NCBI RefSeq assembly: GCF_003259745.1 | Contig: NZ_QLMC01000010.1 | Coordinates: 16,166 to 80,165, forward strand | Reading direction: 5' to 3' | Source of the DNA: Larkinella arboricola | GTDB lineage: Bacteria; Bacteroidota; Bacteroidia; Cytophagales; Spirosomataceae | Length of the DNA stretch: 64,000 nucleotides | In this document: one piece after another, positions 34,991 to 49,466 of the stretch | Position numbering within the stretch: the first letter of the stretch is position 1 | How the letters are laid out: every line of letters begins with the position of its first letter | Position numbers and translations under genes: made by a program | The notes under the pieces: generated by a model | Seen by the model: the letters and a program-made list of their open reading frames with translations, nothing else | The model's database searches: none | What the model was told of the DNA's origin: nothing

Positions 34991-37456
34991 ATGAAAACGG
35001 TCGTCGGTGCGATTCTTTCCCTTTTCTTTTCCCTTTCTCAACTATATGGTCAATCGGCCACCATTGAAGGCGTTGTCCGGGACAAAACCGATCAGGCACC
35101 GCTGGAGTTTGCGACCGTCGCGCTGCACCGAACCACGGACAGTACTCTGGCCAACGGAGCCGTTACCGACGCAAAAGGACGGTTTTCCTTCACAAAACTC
35201 AATGCCGGGCGGTATTATCTGCTGGTTACCTTTCTGGGATATCAGAAACAAATCGTTTCGGATATCACCCTGACCACCGATGGGCTTATAAATGTTGGTG
35301 TTATTTCCCTGCCAGCCAGCCCGGGATTGTTGCAGGAAATTCAGGTGAGCGGTCAGAAGGCGGCTGTTTATCACCAACTCGATAAGCAGGTGTACAACGT
35401 CCGGCAATTTCAATCGGCCGTGGGCGGGACGGCTTTGGATGTGCTGAAAAATCTGCCATCGGTTACGGTAGACGGGCAGGACGGCATCCGCGTCCGAGGA
35501 GCATCCGGTTTTCTGGTGCTCCTGAACGGAAAACCGGTGCAGGGAGATGCAACGGTCCTGCTGAGTCAATTGCCGGCTAACGGTATTGAAAACATCGAAA
35601 TTCTAACCACACCGTCGGCGCGGTATGACGCCGACGGACGGGCGGGGATCATCAACATTACCACCCGCACGGGGCTGGATGAAGGGGTAACCCTGATCGT
35701 CAATGCCCAGGGGGGATTGCCCAGCCTCAATGACTTTGATAACCAGGAGCGCCCACAGCGTTATGGGTCGGATGCCACGCTGAATATCAAGAAACGAAAA
35801 TGGGATATTTCGCTGGGTGCCAGCTACTACCAAAACGATCTGGCGGGTCGGCGGGTGGGCGATGTAAACACTACCCTGGGCAACCGTTTTACCTCGTTTC
35901 CTTCGGATGGTGAACGCAGCACCCAAAAGCAGGCGTATTCGGGCCGGGCCACCGTTAGCTATAACCCTACGAAGCGGGATGCCTTGCAGCTTGGCCTTTA
36001 CCATGGGGCCAGGACCGACTACCGCCGGGCAGACATTACGTATAACAATACAACCATTGATCGGACAACGGGGCAGTTGATAGGCCGGACGACTTACTAC
36101 AATGCCAATCTGGTCAAAAAACAGGGCACGTTCTCGCTGGGTAATCTGGATTATACGCATCAATTTTCGGATCAATCAACAATTTCGGTATCCGGTCTTT
36201 ACGAAAAAGATCAGCTATCGGGTTTTACCCGCAACCTGAACCTGCGCAACAGTGAGTCGAACGATACGCTGCAATACACGCTAAACACCAACGAGCGGCC
36301 TCTGACGGGCTATCGGTTAAAGGCCGATTACGCCCGGAATCTGGGGAAGGGAAAGCTCGAAGTGGGTTATCAATACCGGTATTTCAGCGATCAGGGCGCG
36401 TTTCTCTATCTGCAAAAAGACCGGCCCGGCCAGCCGTTAACCTCCTTTCCGGATTTCAGCGGGACGGTATTGGTGAAGAATATGATCCAGTCGGTGTATG
36501 GACAGTACGCAGCCACCGTGAATCCCAGGCTATCCTACACGGCCGGTTTGCGCTACGAATACGCCACTCGGGACCTGCGGATTGAAGGCCCGACCGTTTC
36601 GCGCTTTCCGCTCACTTTACGGAATCTGTTTCCGTCGGCCAACCTGCTTTACAAATTCAATACTCAATGGCAACTGAAAGCCGGTTATAGTCGCCGGGTG
36701 CAACGCACCACCAGCCTGGAGCTGAATCCGCTGCCCGAACGTGAACACTCCGAGACGCTTGAACAGGGCGACCCCAATCTTCTGCCGGAGTTTGTTAGCC
36801 TGGCCGAGGCCGGTGTCATTTACAGCGGAAAGAAAAGTTCGGTATTTGCCACGCTGTACTACCAGGGTATTCAGAACGTTGTCAACCGCGTCAACAGTGT
36901 CTATGCCGATACGATTTTAAACCGGATTTACACCAATGCGGGCAACGCCCGACGCATCGGACTGGAGGTTGGGCTGGACCTCAAACCCGTTCGCTGGTGG
37001 AAGCTGTATACGGGCGCAAACCTTTATGATTACCGGATTGAGGGAAGTTTATTTAACAACACCGTTCGGGTCAACAATTCCAGCCTGGTTTATTCGGTAA
37101 ACGTCAACAGCAGTTTTCAACTGGCTCCGAGCTGGACGCTACAAACAACCTTGAATTACCTTTCGCTCCGGGCAACCGCGCAGGGGGAAGACTCTCGCTT
37201 TTTCTCCCCCAATGCGTCGGTCAAGAAAGGCTTTTGGGGCGGGCGGTTGTCGGCCATTCTGCAATGGCAAAACATAAGTATGGGCTGGCTGGCCAGCAAC
37301 GAGCAGCGCATCAGCACCTGGGGGCGGGATTTTTACACAACCACCAATTACATTTACGAAAAAGACGTCATCATGCTGAGCCTGACCTATCAGCTTAATC
37401 AGCGGGGGAAAAAACTGAAGTTTGCCGAGAGCGAATTTGGTGAGAAAGAGTTTTAG
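34991..37456 (+). CDS. TonB-dependent receptor with carboxypeptidase-like N-terminus (OMP beta-barrel family)
   Basis: The 821-residue receptor has a signal peptide (AILSLFFSLSQLYGQ) and an N-terminal carboxypeptidase-regulatory-like domain (IEGVVRDKTDQAPLEFATV to about residue 100). A plug follows (KNLPSVTVDGQDGIRVRG, IEILTTPSARYDADG), then a beta-barrel of the outer membrane family 3 type. Unlike SusC it has no SusD partner, so it probably imports a smaller ligand or acts as a signalling receptor. It follows the AraC gene after 169 bases and is convergent with the GH43 gene, with a hairpin between them. Confidence 0.87.
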   Translation: MKTVVGAILSLFFSLSQLYGQSATIEGVVRDKTDQAPLEFATVALHRTTDSTLANGAVTDAKGRFSFTKLNAGRYYLLVTFLGYQKQIVSDITLTTDGLINVGVISLPASPGLLQEIQVSGQKAAVYHQLDKQVYNVRQFQSAVGGTALDVLKNLPSVTVDGQDGIRVRGASGFLVLLNGKPVQGDATVLLSQLPANGIENIEILTTPSARYDADGRAGIINITTRTGLDEGVTLIVNAQGGLPSLNDFDNQERPQRYGSDATLNIKKRKWDISLGASYYQNDLAGRRVGDVNTTLGNRFTSFPSDGERSTQKQAYSGRATVSYNPTKRDALQLGLYHGARTDYRRADITYNNTTIDRTTGQLIGRTTYYNANLVKKQGTFSLGNLDYTHQFSDQSTISVSGLYEKDQLSGFTRNLNLRNSESNDTLQYTLNTNERPLTGYRLKADYARNLGKGKLEVGYQYRYFSDQGAFLYLQKDRPGQPLTSFPDFSGTVLVKNMIQSVYGQYAATVNPRLSYTAGLRYEYATRDLRIEGPTVSRFPLTLRNLFPSANLLYKFNTQWQLKAGYSRRVQRTTSLELNPLPEREHSETLEQGDPNLLPEFVSLAEAGVIYSGKKSSVFATLYYQGIQNVVNRVNSVYADTILNRIYTNAGNARRIGLEVGLDLKPVRWWKLYTGANLYDYRIEGSLFNNTVRVNNSSLVYSVNVNSSFQLAPSWTLQTTLNYLSLRATAQGEDSRFFSPNASVKKGFWGGRLSAILQWQNISMGWLASNEQRISTWGRDFYTTTNYIYEKDVIMLSLTYQLNQRGKKLKFAESEFGEKEF

Positions 37457-37525
37457 AAATTTCTTACCGCGATCTCCTGACGATGTCTTTCCTCGTTAAA
37501 AGAATAAGCGCCTGCCAATAACCCA

Positions 37526-37560
37526 TACCGCTTTGGCTTAAATAACAAGCCAAAGCGGTA
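37526..37560. terminator. bidirectional hairpin between convergent genes
   Basis: TACCGCTTTGGCTT (37526-37539) pairs perfectly with 37547-37560 across 7 bases. It sits between the receptor (rightward) and the GH43 gene (leftward). Confidence 0.7.
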
Positions 37561-37571
37561 AAAAAGGTTGA

Positions 37572-38624
37572 TCACTTGTAAGCATCAATCGTTTTAATGG
37601 TACCGTCGGGATTATGGGTCAGCTCGGTTACTTTGACATTCCGAAGGTGCGTCTTTCCGGAGAGCTGGACATCGTGGTAAAACAGATACCATTTTTTGCC
37701 TACCTGCACGATGGAATGGTGGTTGGTCCAGCCCAAGACGGGTTTCAGCACAATGCCTTTGTAGGTAAACGGACCATACGGATTGTCGCCGATGGCGTAG
37801 CAAAGGTTATGGGTGTCGCCGGTTGAATACGAGAAATAGTACTTACCGTTGTATTTGTGGAGCCAGGCGGCTTCAAAAAACCGTTTGTCGTTCTCTTTTT
37901 CCAGGAACGGCTTTCCGTTTTCATCCAGAATCTGCACCTCCCGAACTGGCTCGGCAAAGCTTTTCATATCGTCGCTCAGCCGGGCCACGCGGGGCAGGTA
38001 AGCCACCTCATCTTTCGGCTTCAACGCTCCTTTCGGATCGTACTGGTTGTTGTTCCACCGCTGCAACTGACCGCCCCAAATACCGCCAAAGTAAAGATAG
38101 AATTTGCCATCGGTATCCTGAAACACGGTTGGGTCGATGCTGTAACTGCCCTTGATCGGTTCCGGTTCGGCCTTAAACGGTCCGGTCGGGCTTTTGCTGG
38201 TTGCTACCCCGATCCGGAAAATATCCTGCTTGTCTTTGGCGGGAAAATAGAGGTAATACGTCCCGTTTTTATACGTCGCATCGGGTGCCCAGAGCTGTCG
38301 GCCCGCCCAGGGAACGTCGTTGAGGTCCAGCGCCACCCCGTGGTCTTTCACCGGGCCACCGATCTTGTCCATCGACAGCACGTGGTAGTCACGCATGGCG
38401 AAATGCCCTCCCTCATCATCTTCTTTGACATTCGTGGCGTCAATATCATGCGAGGGATAAATGTAAATCTTGCCGTTAAAAACGTGGGCTGACGGGTCAG
38501 CCGTGTAGATGTGCGACACCAGGGGCTTCGAAATCGGATTTTTGCCGCCGTTGGTTTGCGCAAAGGTTGTCAGCGAGCAGGCCATCAGGGCCGCGCCGGT
38601 AAGGAATGCGTAGGTTGGTTTCAT
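37572..38624 (-). CDS. family 43 glycoside hydrolase (xylosidase/arabinofuranosidase type)
   Basis: The 350-residue exported enzyme has a signal peptide (AALMACSLTTFAQ) and a five-bladed propeller. The three acidic residues of the family are visible: the base Asp in YTADPSAHVF, the pKa-modulating Asp in YSIDPTVF and the acid Glu in RFFEAAWLHKYNGKYYFSYS. It would remove arabinose or xylose from hemicellulose. It is the last gene of the leftward esterase operon, 38 bases after the double esterase, which fits arabinoxylan or a related glycan. The subfamily cannot be fixed from the sequence alone. Confidence 0.9.
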   Translation of the reverse strand: MKPTYAFLTGAALMACSLTTFAQTNGGKNPISKPLVSHIYTADPSAHVFNGKIYIYPSHDIDATNVKEDDEGGHFAMRDYHVLSMDKIGGPVKDHGVALDLNDVPWAGRQLWAPDATYKNGTYYLYFPAKDKQDIFRIGVATSKSPTGPFKAEPEPIKGSYSIDPTVFQDTDGKFYLYFGGIWGGQLQRWNNNQYDPKGALKPKDEVAYLPRVARLSDDMKSFAEPVREVQILDENGKPFLEKENDKRFFEAAWLHKYNGKYYFSYSTGDTHNLCYAIGDNPYGPFTYKGIVLKPVLGWTNHHSIVQVGKKWYLFYHDVQLSGKTHLRNVKVTELTHNPDGTIKTIDAYK

Positions 38625-38662
38625 AAGATGCTATTTCATCCAGGTTAGTAGGTAATCAAGAG

Positions 38663-40615
<1,953 letters not shown>

Positions 40616-40639
40616 TCAGAAGAGTTTTTAGGCACTCTT

Positions 40640-41767
<1,128 letters not shown>

Positions 41768-41788
41768 TTAGGAGAAAAAGGCTTCGTA

Positions 41789-42877
<1,089 letters not shown>

Positions 42878-42883
42878 CTAGGC

Positions 42884-44044
42884 TTATTGAAAGAGTAAGG
42901 GAGCGGTTTCGGCCACGTATTTTTTGACATTCATCCAGGTGTGGCCCCCGTCGGTGATCAGGCTTTTGTAATTCACCTTCTTCGCCTTCAGGTAGTCCAT
43001 AAATTCGACGGTCCCCTGATAGAGAAAATCGTCACTGCCCACACTCACCCAGAACAGTTTCAGTTGCTTATTCGTGTTGGCGGGGTTGCTGGTTATATGC
43101 GGAAAGCTTTTGTCCATTTCGGCAGGCGACAGGTACGAACTGTAGCTACACACCCAGGCAAATTTATCCATGTGGTTAAACGCCGTGCGGAGTGTTTGCC
43201 CACCCCCGCGCGAAAAACCGCCGATGGCCCGGTTCTCGCGATTGGCGATTGTCCGGTAGGTTTTCTCCACATACGGGATGACGTTGTTCACCAGATCGGC
43301 CGTAAAATCGTTGGCCCGTTTGACCGCATCAGCACCGTCGCGCACCGTCGGATCGGCGGGTTTGGAGCCCCCTTTCTGCTCGGCTATTCGGGCGGCTATA
43401 TTGCCGTACGGCATGACAATAATCATGGGTTTGGTTTTGCCTTCCGCAATCAGGTTATCCAGAATCAAGTTGGTTTTACCCACCTTGAAAAAGGTTTCTT
43501 CCGTATCGGTAGTGCCGCTGATGAGGTAGAAAACCGGGTATTTTTTAGCGGTATTCTGGTCGTAGCCCGGTGGCGTGTACACCACCAGCGAACCGGTTGT
43601 TCCTTCCAGCGACTGGTAGTATTCGTAGTTGATGGAGCCGTGGGGAACGTCGCGCAGGGCATGAATCAGGGGCGTATCGCCGGGCACGTCCACCAAACTG
43701 GCTTTAAACCGCTCATTCGGGAAAAAAGCCACGTTGGCGGGGTCCATCACCGTAACGCCATTTACCTGAAAACTATAGGGATAAATATCGGGCTTGACCG
43801 GCCCCACCGTAACGCTCCAGATGCCCTGCGCGTCTTTGGTCATGTCGATGGGCGCTTTTAAAAACTGGCCGCTCAACTTAACCTCCTGGGCCGCCGGAGA
43901 CAGATAGCGGAACGTGACGGTTTTGTCGGCGTTGACCTGGGGCGATACCACCAATGGGCCGCGGGGTGGCTGAGAGAAAGCGGTAGTAGCCAGGCAAACA
44001 AAGGCCCAAAGGGCCCACCAATGAATGGATAAACATCGACACAT
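42884..44044 (-). CDS. CE1-type carbohydrate esterase, first of the row
   Basis: The 386-residue exported protein has a hydrophobic N-terminus, an E-set module (VTFRYLSPAAQEVKLSGQF) and an esterase domain with YLISGTTDTEETF, nucleophile GFSRGGGQT and terminal His in TDGGHTWMNVKKY. It lacks the usual His of the LLHG oxyanion loop (LISG instead), so activity may be altered. The insert GSKPADPTVRDGADAVKRA near residue 228 is absent from its neighbours. A 253-base gap upstream separates it from the GH95 gene and probably contains the operon's own promoter. Confidence 0.86.
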   Translation of the reverse strand: MCRCLSIHWWALWAFVCLATTAFSQPPRGPLVVSPQVNADKTVTFRYLSPAAQEVKLSGQFLKAPIDMTKDAQGIWSVTVGPVKPDIYPYSFQVNGVTVMDPANVAFFPNERFKASLVDVPGDTPLIHALRDVPHGSINYEYYQSLEGTTGSLVVYTPPGYDQNTAKKYPVFYLISGTTDTEETFFKVGKTNLILDNLIAEGKTKPMIIVMPYGNIAARIAEQKGGSKPADPTVRDGADAVKRANDFTADLVNNVIPYVEKTYRTIANRENRAIGGFSRGGGQTLRTAFNHMDKFAWVCSYSSYLSPAEMDKSFPHITSNPANTNKQLKLFWVSVGSDDFLYQGTVEFMDYLKAKKVNYKSLITDGGHTWMNVKKYVAETAPLLFQ

Positions 44045-44221
44045 CGTTATACTGGTTTAAGGGAATTTGAAAAGCTACCTATTTTTACTCTTCTAGTAAG
44101 ACCGTAGTCCAGCAATGACAGCCTTTAAACCGTGTCGGTGTGGTGCTGTAACGTAGTACCTGCTCCTGTGCCAGCCGATCATCGGGCTTTTGTTGATAAC
44201 AGGACTGATTTACTTGATTTG

Positions 44222-44245
44222 TCAGGCATTTTCGGGTATGCCTGA
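44222..44245. terminator. possible terminator after the GH95 gene
   Basis: TCAGGCAT pairs with ATGCCTGA across 8 bases, 52 bases after the GH95 stop on the leftward strand. There is no long T tract. It falls in the gap before the esterase row. Confidence 0.4.
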
Positions 44246-44297
44246 AAGTACAAAGCCGTTATCTTCTAATCAGGTTATTATTAATTGTCTAGTCTAG

Positions 44298-46781
44298 TTA
44301 CTGACCGACCAGCGTATATACTTTTCCTGCCTGCGTTGAAATATCGTAAAGCCGGGTTTCTTTCAGCGTCGGAGCGGTTTGATTCGCCTGCGATGCAATC
44401 ACGGGTGCGGGCGTCTCTTCGGTCTGGTAGAACGGGTTGGAATTCGGACCGGAAGCGGCTTTCAGAACCAATCCACTGCTTCCTTTCAGCGCGTTCGGAA
44501 CCCGTACACGAAGGTTACCCCCCAAATTGGAGCGGATTTGAACCTGGGTCAATTTACCGTCTTTCCACTGCATACTCACCACCTCAAAACCGCCGATGGC
44601 CCGCAAACCGCTGATTTGGCCCGCAGGCCAGACATCCGGCAGGGCGGGCAACAAGTGAATCGCTCCGTCGGCGCTTTGCATCAGCATTTCCGTAATACCG
44701 GACGTACAGCCAAAGTTGCCGTCAATCTGGAAAGGCGGGTGTGCGTCGAACAGGTTGTTGTAGGTTCCTCCACCCTCCGGGTTGGCGCCCAGGGGCGAAA
44801 GTTGATTCTGAATCAGGGTATACGCGTGGTTGCCGTCCTGTAACCTTGCCCACCAGTTGACTTTCCAGCCCATGCTCCAGCCCGTCGAAACGTCTCCGCG
44901 ATGAAGCAGCGTGGTGCGCGATGCGTTAAACAACTCCGGCGTCCGATAGGCCGAAATCTGGGTAGACGGAAACAAACCGTACAGGTGCGATACGTGCCGG
45001 TGGTGATCGTTGGGGTCATCGACATCGTCCAGCCACTCCTGCAACTGACCAAACTTTCCAACGTGCATGGGCGCCAGCCGACTGCGTTTTTGCTTGAGTG
45101 TATCCACAAAAGCCGCGTCCTTTTTCAGCAACTCCGCAGCCCGGATTGCCGTACTGAAGGCATCGAAAACAATCTGGTTGTCCATCGTCGTACCGGCATC
45201 CAGCGACGAACCGGCGTGGGCCTTCGGCGCGTTCTCGGGTGAGCTACCGGGGTTGACCACCAGCCAGCGGTATTTCGGATGCTCAATCAGGAAATCGGCG
45301 TAAAACTGCGCGGCTCCTTTCAGAACAGGATAAATAGAAGCTAAATAAGCCTTGTCGCCATTGTACAGATAATGTTCCCAGAGGTGCTGACTGAGCCAGC
45401 CACCCCCGCCGGTCCACATGCCCCAGAAAGCGCCATCAATGGCCCCGGTTGCCCGCCAGATGTCGGTATTATGGTGGGCCATCCAGCCCCGGGCGCCGTA
45501 CATAACCCGGGCCGTTTCCTGACCGGTTTCCGACAGTTCCTGCACCATTTTGAGGAAAGGTTCGTGCAGTTCGGCCAGATTGGTTTTTTCGGCGGGCCAG
45601 TAATTCATCTGGGCGTTGATGTTGATGGTGTACTTGCTGTCCCAGGGTGGCCGCATCCGGTGATTCCAGATGCCTTGCAGGTTGGCCGGTTGGCCCGCTA
45701 CGCCGTCGCGGCCGGGTTGGGAGGATGAAATCAGCAGATAACGCCCGTATTGGAAGTACAGCGCGACAAACTGCGGATCGTTCGTCGTGCGGAAATTTTT
45801 AAGCCGTTCGTCGGTTGGGAGTTTGGCGGCTTCCGCCGAACCCGTACCGCCTAGATCGAGCTTCACCCGGTTGAAGTACTTTTGGTAGGCCGCGATATGC
45901 GGTTTTACAATAGCCGCGTACGATTTAGGATAGGCTTTGTTTAGGTACGCCTGCGCCCGGGCGTTTTCGTCCCCGCTTACGTCTTTGTAGTTGTTGAAAT
46001 TGGTGGCGATGGAAACGTAAATCGTGGCGGTATTGGCCCCTTTTACTGTGAGGGTCGAGTCGTTGGCGGTCAGGCTGCCCCCCTGGGTTTTAATGCGCGC
46101 TATTCCTTTAAATTTCACCAGGCCCTTGACACCCTCGTGGTCTGAGGTCGTGCCGGAAAGAGTCAGTTCCTTCGCCGGGGTGGTTTTGATGGTCGCATTC
46201 GTCTGCGGAGTCGCAAAAGAGGCCGTAAACGTAAGTTGTCCCGGTTTGCTCGCGGTCAAGTGCATGACGATGACCCGATCGGGAAAGGACGCGACTAGTT
46301 CGCGGGTATACGTCACGCCGTTTACCTGGTACGTTGTCTTGGCAACGGCCTTTTCAAGATCGAGTTCCCGGTAATAGTTGGAATAGTTTTCGTGCCCCTC
46401 GAAGGTGAGGTGCAGGTTGCCCACGGGTTGAAACATTTGCCCGTGCGACTTTTTAGTAATAATGGCTTTGTTGGCCAGGTTCTCGGCATCTTTCTGCTTC
46501 CCATCAAAAATGAGTTGCCGGATTTCGGGCAGGGCGGCTAAAGCTTCCGGATTGTCGTTCCGATTGGGGCCACCGGACCAAACCGTATGTTCGTTCAGCT
46601 GAACGGTTTCCTTTGGCACATTGCCGTAGATCATAGCGCCTAATCGGCCGTTTCCGATGGGCAGGGCATTTTCCCAGGTTTTGCCGGCTGGCTGGTTATA
46701 CCAGAGCCGGAGTGTCGGCGGGGTCTGCGCTCCACAAACCGTTGATAGAAACAGTAAAAAGAGGTAGAAAGGCCGTCTCAT
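44298..46781 (-). CDS. family 95 glycoside hydrolase (alpha-L-fucosidase type)
   Basis: The 827-residue exported enzyme has a signal peptide ([15 protein letters not shown]) and an N-terminal beta domain starting [20 protein letters not shown] with [12 protein letters not shown]. The (alpha/alpha)6 barrel carries the GH95 catalytic residues: the Asn pair in [12 protein letters not shown], the general acid Glu in SSPENAP and an Asp in RLQDGNHAY. The C-terminus has [12 protein letters not shown]95 enzymes remove alpha-1,2-linked L-fucose or L-galactose, for example from xyloglucan side chains. An ATG at 46790 is equally good. A frame extending to 46949 would overlap xylA and is rejected. Confidence 0.9.
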   Translation of the reverse strand: MRRPFYLFLLFLSTVCGAQTPPTLRLWYNQPAGKTWENALPIGNGRLGAMIYGNVPKETVQLNEHTVWSGGPNRNDNPEALAALPEIRQLIFDGKQKDAENLANKAIITKKSHGQMFQPVGNLHLTFEGHENYSNYYRELDLEKAVAKTTYQVNGVTYTRELVASFPDRVIVMHLTASKPGQLTFTASFATPQTNATIKTTPAKELTLSGTTSDHEGVKGLVKFKGIARIKTQGGSLTANDSTLTVKGANTATIYVSIATNFNNYKDVSGDENARAQAYLNKAYPKSYAAIVKPHIAAYQKYFNRVKLDLGGTGSAEAAKLPTDERLKNFRTTNDPQFVALYFQYGRYLLISSSQPGRDGVAGQPANLQGIWNHRMRPPWDSKYTININAQMNYWPAEKTNLAELHEPFLKMVQELSETGQETARVMYGARGWMAHHNTDIWRATGAIDGAFWGMWTGGGGWLSQHLWEHYLYNGDKAYLASIYPVLKGAAQFYADFLIEHPKYRWLVVNPGSSPENAPKAHAGSSLDAGTTMDNQIVFDAFSTAIRAAELLKKDAAFVDTLKQKRSRLAPMHVGKFGQLQEWLDDVDDPNDHHRHVSHLYGLFPSTQISAYRTPELFNASRTTLLHRGDVSTGWSMGWKVNWWARLQDGNHAYTLIQNQLSPLGANPEGGGTYNNLFDAHPPFQIDGNFGCTSGITEMLMQSADGAIHLLPALPDVWPAGQISGLRAIGGFEVVSMQWKDGKLTQVQIRSNLGGNLRVRVPNALKGSSGLVLKAASGPNSNPFYQTEETPAPVIASQANQTAPTLKETRLYDISTQAGKVYTLVGQ

Positions 46782-46915
46782 TGAAATCATCCTGGGTTCT
46801 AAACGAAAGATACCTTTTTCGGTCGATGCTGGAATGGTGCTTTTGCAAAAAAACAGGGTGGGGCCTGATTTCCGCTTCTGGTCTTTCGCGAAAATCAGGC
46901 CTACTTGATCATACC

Positions 46916-48247
46916 TTACAGATACAGATTGATCAGGCTTTCCAGCCATTCCTGCTTACCGCTCCGGAGTGACGGCTCACCTTTTTCAAGGGTGTAATTC
47001 CGCAAATCTTCCAGCGTCAACTGGCCTTCCCGAAATGCTTTCCCCGGCCCCTCATCATACGAAGCATACCGCTCCGCCCGGAATTTGAGGTAGTCGGAAT
47101 CACGCAGGATTTGATCGGCCACAATGAAGGCGCGGGCAAACGCATCCATACCGCTGATGTGAGCAATGAACAGATCCTCCAGATCCGTGGAGGTCCGCCG
47201 GACTTTGGCATCGAAGTTAATCCCGCCGGGTGTGATACCACCAGCCTGCTGAATCACGAGGGCGGCTTCCGTTAATTCGTACAGATTGATGGGGAATTGA
47301 TCGGTATCCCAGCCATTCTGGTAATCGCCCCGGTTGGCGTCGATGCTGCCCAGCATGCCGGCGTCGGCGGCCACCTGCAATTCGTGATCGAACGTGTGGC
47401 CCGCCAGCGTCGCGTGGTTGACTTCAATATTCAGTTTAAAGTCCTGGTCCAGACCGTATTGCCGCAGAAAACCGATGACCGTGGCCGCATCATAATCATA
47501 CTGGTGCTTGGTGGGTTCCATCGGCTTGGGCTCAATGAAAAAAGTCCCTTTGAAACCCTGCTTGCGCGCATAGTCACGGGCAAGGGTTAGAAACTGGGCC
47601 ATGTTTTCGACTTCCCGTTTCATGTTGGTGTTCAGCAGGGACATATACCCTTCGCGGCCACCCCAGAACACATAGTTTTCGCCACCCAGCGCAATGGTAG
47701 CATCAATGGCGTTTTTAACCTGCGTTCCGGCATAGGCCAGCACCGCAAAGTCCGGGTTCGTAGCAGCCCCGTTCATGTAGCGCGGGTTCGAGAAGACGTT
47801 GGCCGTGCCCCACAGGAGTTTTACACCGCTTTCCTGCTGCTTTTGCCGGGCGTAGTCAACAATGGCCTGCATACGGTTTTCGTATTCCGATACCGTGGGA
47901 GCATCCTCCACCAGGTCGATGTCGTGGAAGCAGTAGTACGGAACACCAAGTTTGGTAATAAACTCAAAAGCTGCGTCCATCCGCATCTGCGCCCGCACAT
48001 TAGCATCACTGTGCTGATCCCAGTCAAAAACACGCGTGCCGGGGCCGAACGGATCACCACCCGCTCCGGTGAAGGTGTGCCAATAGCTAACCGCAAAGCG
48101 CAACTGCTCCCGCAGGGTTTTGCCGCCGATAACCAGGTCAGGATTGTACCATTTGAAAGCCAGCGGATTTTTCGATTTGGGACCTTCGTACGAAATCGTA
48201 TCGATCCCTTTGAAGTATGTCTTTTCTCCCAGTGCAACGGTTGTCAT
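46916..48247 (-). CDS. xylA: xylose isomerase
   Basis: The 443-residue enzyme has normal length for group II xylose isomerases and all key segments: catalytic His in YYCFHDIDL, metal ligands in [34 protein letters not shown] and GSIDANRGD, and the WDTDQFP region. It interconverts D-xylose and D-xylulose in the cytoplasm, the first step after xylan breakdown. The kinase gene (xylB) that often follows is not present here. The promoter lies in 48248-48532, which has two inverted repeats. A NrtR-type regulator gene is directly upstream. Confidence 0.95.
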   Translation of the reverse strand: MTTVALGEKTYFKGIDTISYEGPKSKNPLAFKWYNPDLVIGGKTLREQLRFAVSYWHTFTGAGGDPFGPGTRVFDWDQHSDANVRAQMRMDAAFEFITKLGVPYYCFHDIDLVEDAPTVSEYENRMQAIVDYARQKQQESGVKLLWGTANVFSNPRYMNGAATNPDFAVLAYAGTQVKNAIDATIALGGENYVFWGGREGYMSLLNTNMKREVENMAQFLTLARDYARKQGFKGTFFIEPKPMEPTKHQYDYDAATVIGFLRQYGLDQDFKLNIEVNHATLAGHTFDHELQVAADAGMLGSIDANRGDYQNGWDTDQFPINLYELTEAALVIQQAGGITPGGINFDAKVRRTSTDLEDLFIAHISGMDAFARAFIVADQILRDSDYLKFRAERYASYDEGPGKAFREGQLTLEDLRNYTLEKGEPSLRSGKQEWLESLINLYL

Positions 48248-48387
48248 ACGTTATACGTTAATAAAACGGTGATGAATTAATTTAGTGATTTTCAAAAGGG
48301 TTTCCACCAGTTGCGTTGATTTGCCTTGATAGGAAGAGGTAGTAAATACCACCCCGCAACACCGGCAAAACAGCCTTTATTCAATCA

Positions 48388-48400
48388 TGTCAAGCTGACA
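48388..48400. promoter_or_regulatory. inverted repeat upstream of xylA
   Basis: TGTCA-AGC-TGACA, a perfect 5-3-5 palindrome 141 bases before the xylA start. It is a candidate site for the adjacent regulator. Confidence 0.4.
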
Positions 48401-48437
48401 CTTTATACTAGCCGTAAAGTTGATTCTTATTTTTTAA

Positions 48438-48452
48438 TTGTCAATACGACAA
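48438..48452. promoter_or_regulatory. second inverted repeat upstream of xylA
   Basis: TTGTC-AATAC-GACAA, a perfect 5-5-5 palindrome in an AT-rich tract between the regulator gene and xylA. The half-site TGTC is shared with the repeat at 48388-48400, 50 bases away. Confidence 0.45.
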
Positions 48453-48532
48453 CTAATATTTTTTCGATAAAAATTTTCCTATTCGGAAGAAGAATAGAAT
48501 TATATCCGGAAAGGCTTCGGAGAAAGCTTCAA

Positions 48533-49219
48533 TTAACTGGGGATAAAGTTCAAAAAAGAATCCGCCACCTGATGATACTTCTCGGTATCAACCGTATAGT
48601 AAAAGGCACCCCGTTTCGAAAACCCTTTCTGTTTTTCCGCCAGTTTGATCAGCAGGTTGGTCGACAGGATTTTGCGGCTGAAGTTGCGTTTGTCGAACTC
48701 AGTATTGTAGATGGCGTCGTAGAGTTTCTTGAGCTGCGGAATGGTAAACTTTTCGTTCAGGAGTTCAAAACCGATTGGGTGCTGGGCGGCTTTGTAGCGC
48801 AACCGCTTGATGGCCAGATCGACCATATCGCCGTGGTCGAAAAGCAGCGGGGGCAGATCATAGATCGAAAACCATTGTGCCTGGAAGGCTCCCGAAATTT
48901 TCGACTCGTAATCAGCGATCTTCACGAGTGAAAAGTAGGCCACCGAAACCGTCCGAACGATCGGGTCACGGTCCGGATTACCAAACGCGTGTAATTGCTC
49001 CAGATACACGTTGGTCAGGCCCGTCAGATCAAACAAAATTCGGCTGGCAGCCTGCTCCAGACTTTCGTCAGGTTGTAACCAGCCTCCCATCAGCGACCAG
49101 GTTTTTTCTTCCACCCCCCGTTTCACCAGTAACACTTTCAGGCTTTCGCCGTCAAATCCGAAAATAATGGAATCCAGCGCCACCAGGTACGAGTGTTGCT
49201 GTTTGTATTGATCTAACAT
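48533..49219 (-). CDS. NrtR-type transcriptional regulator (degenerate Nudix plus winged helix)
   Basis: The 228-residue protein has an N-terminal Nudix domain (about 10-140) and a C-terminal winged helix (about 150-220; FTIPQLKKLYDAIYNTEFDKRNFSRKI-type core), the architecture of NrtR regulators, which in Bacteroidetes include sugar regulators such as AraR. In the Nudix box, after GGWLQPDESLEQAASR, the catalytic glutamates are lost (ILFDLTGL), so it binds a ligand without hydrolysis. It sits directly upstream of xylA and likely responds to xylose or arabinose (inference). Confidence 0.85.
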   Translation of the reverse strand: MLDQYKQQHSYLVALDSIIFGFDGESLKVLLVKRGVEEKTWSLMGGWLQPDESLEQAASRILFDLTGLTNVYLEQLHAFGNPDRDPIVRTVSVAYFSLVKIADYESKISGAFQAQWFSIYDLPPLLFDHGDMVDLAIKRLRYKAAQHPIGFELLNEKFTIPQLKKLYDAIYNTEFDKRNFSRKILSTNLLIKLAEKQKGFSKRGAFYYTVDTEKYHQVADSFLNFIPS

Positions 49220-49398
49220 AACGTAAAGAGGAAACTCCCCAGGCTCATTCGGTTTTGCGAATGTACTAATAAAGCCGTGCGATTGCCTTCCAGCAGCGGG
49301 AAAGCTGACAAAACTTGTCTTAGCCCCTTATTATTCAGACAGATTTACCTGAGCCCTTGAATCCGTTTCTTAAAACGCTATCTATTTTTACCTCTGAC

Positions 49399-49449
49399 AA
49401 ACCGTGGCTAATCATCCCACTCCTGGTCTGGGATGATTAGCCACGGTTT
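49399..49449 (-). terminator. strong hairpin after the FAD oxidoreductase gene
   Basis: A perfect 21-bp stem (49399-49419 with 49429-49449; core CCGTGGCTAATCATCCCA) has a 9-base loop and ends 17 bases from the stop codon. The T run lies on the plus-strand side and As on the other, so it could also stop rightward transcription. Confidence 0.75.
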
Positions 49450-49466
49450 TGGGTTGCATCTTACGG

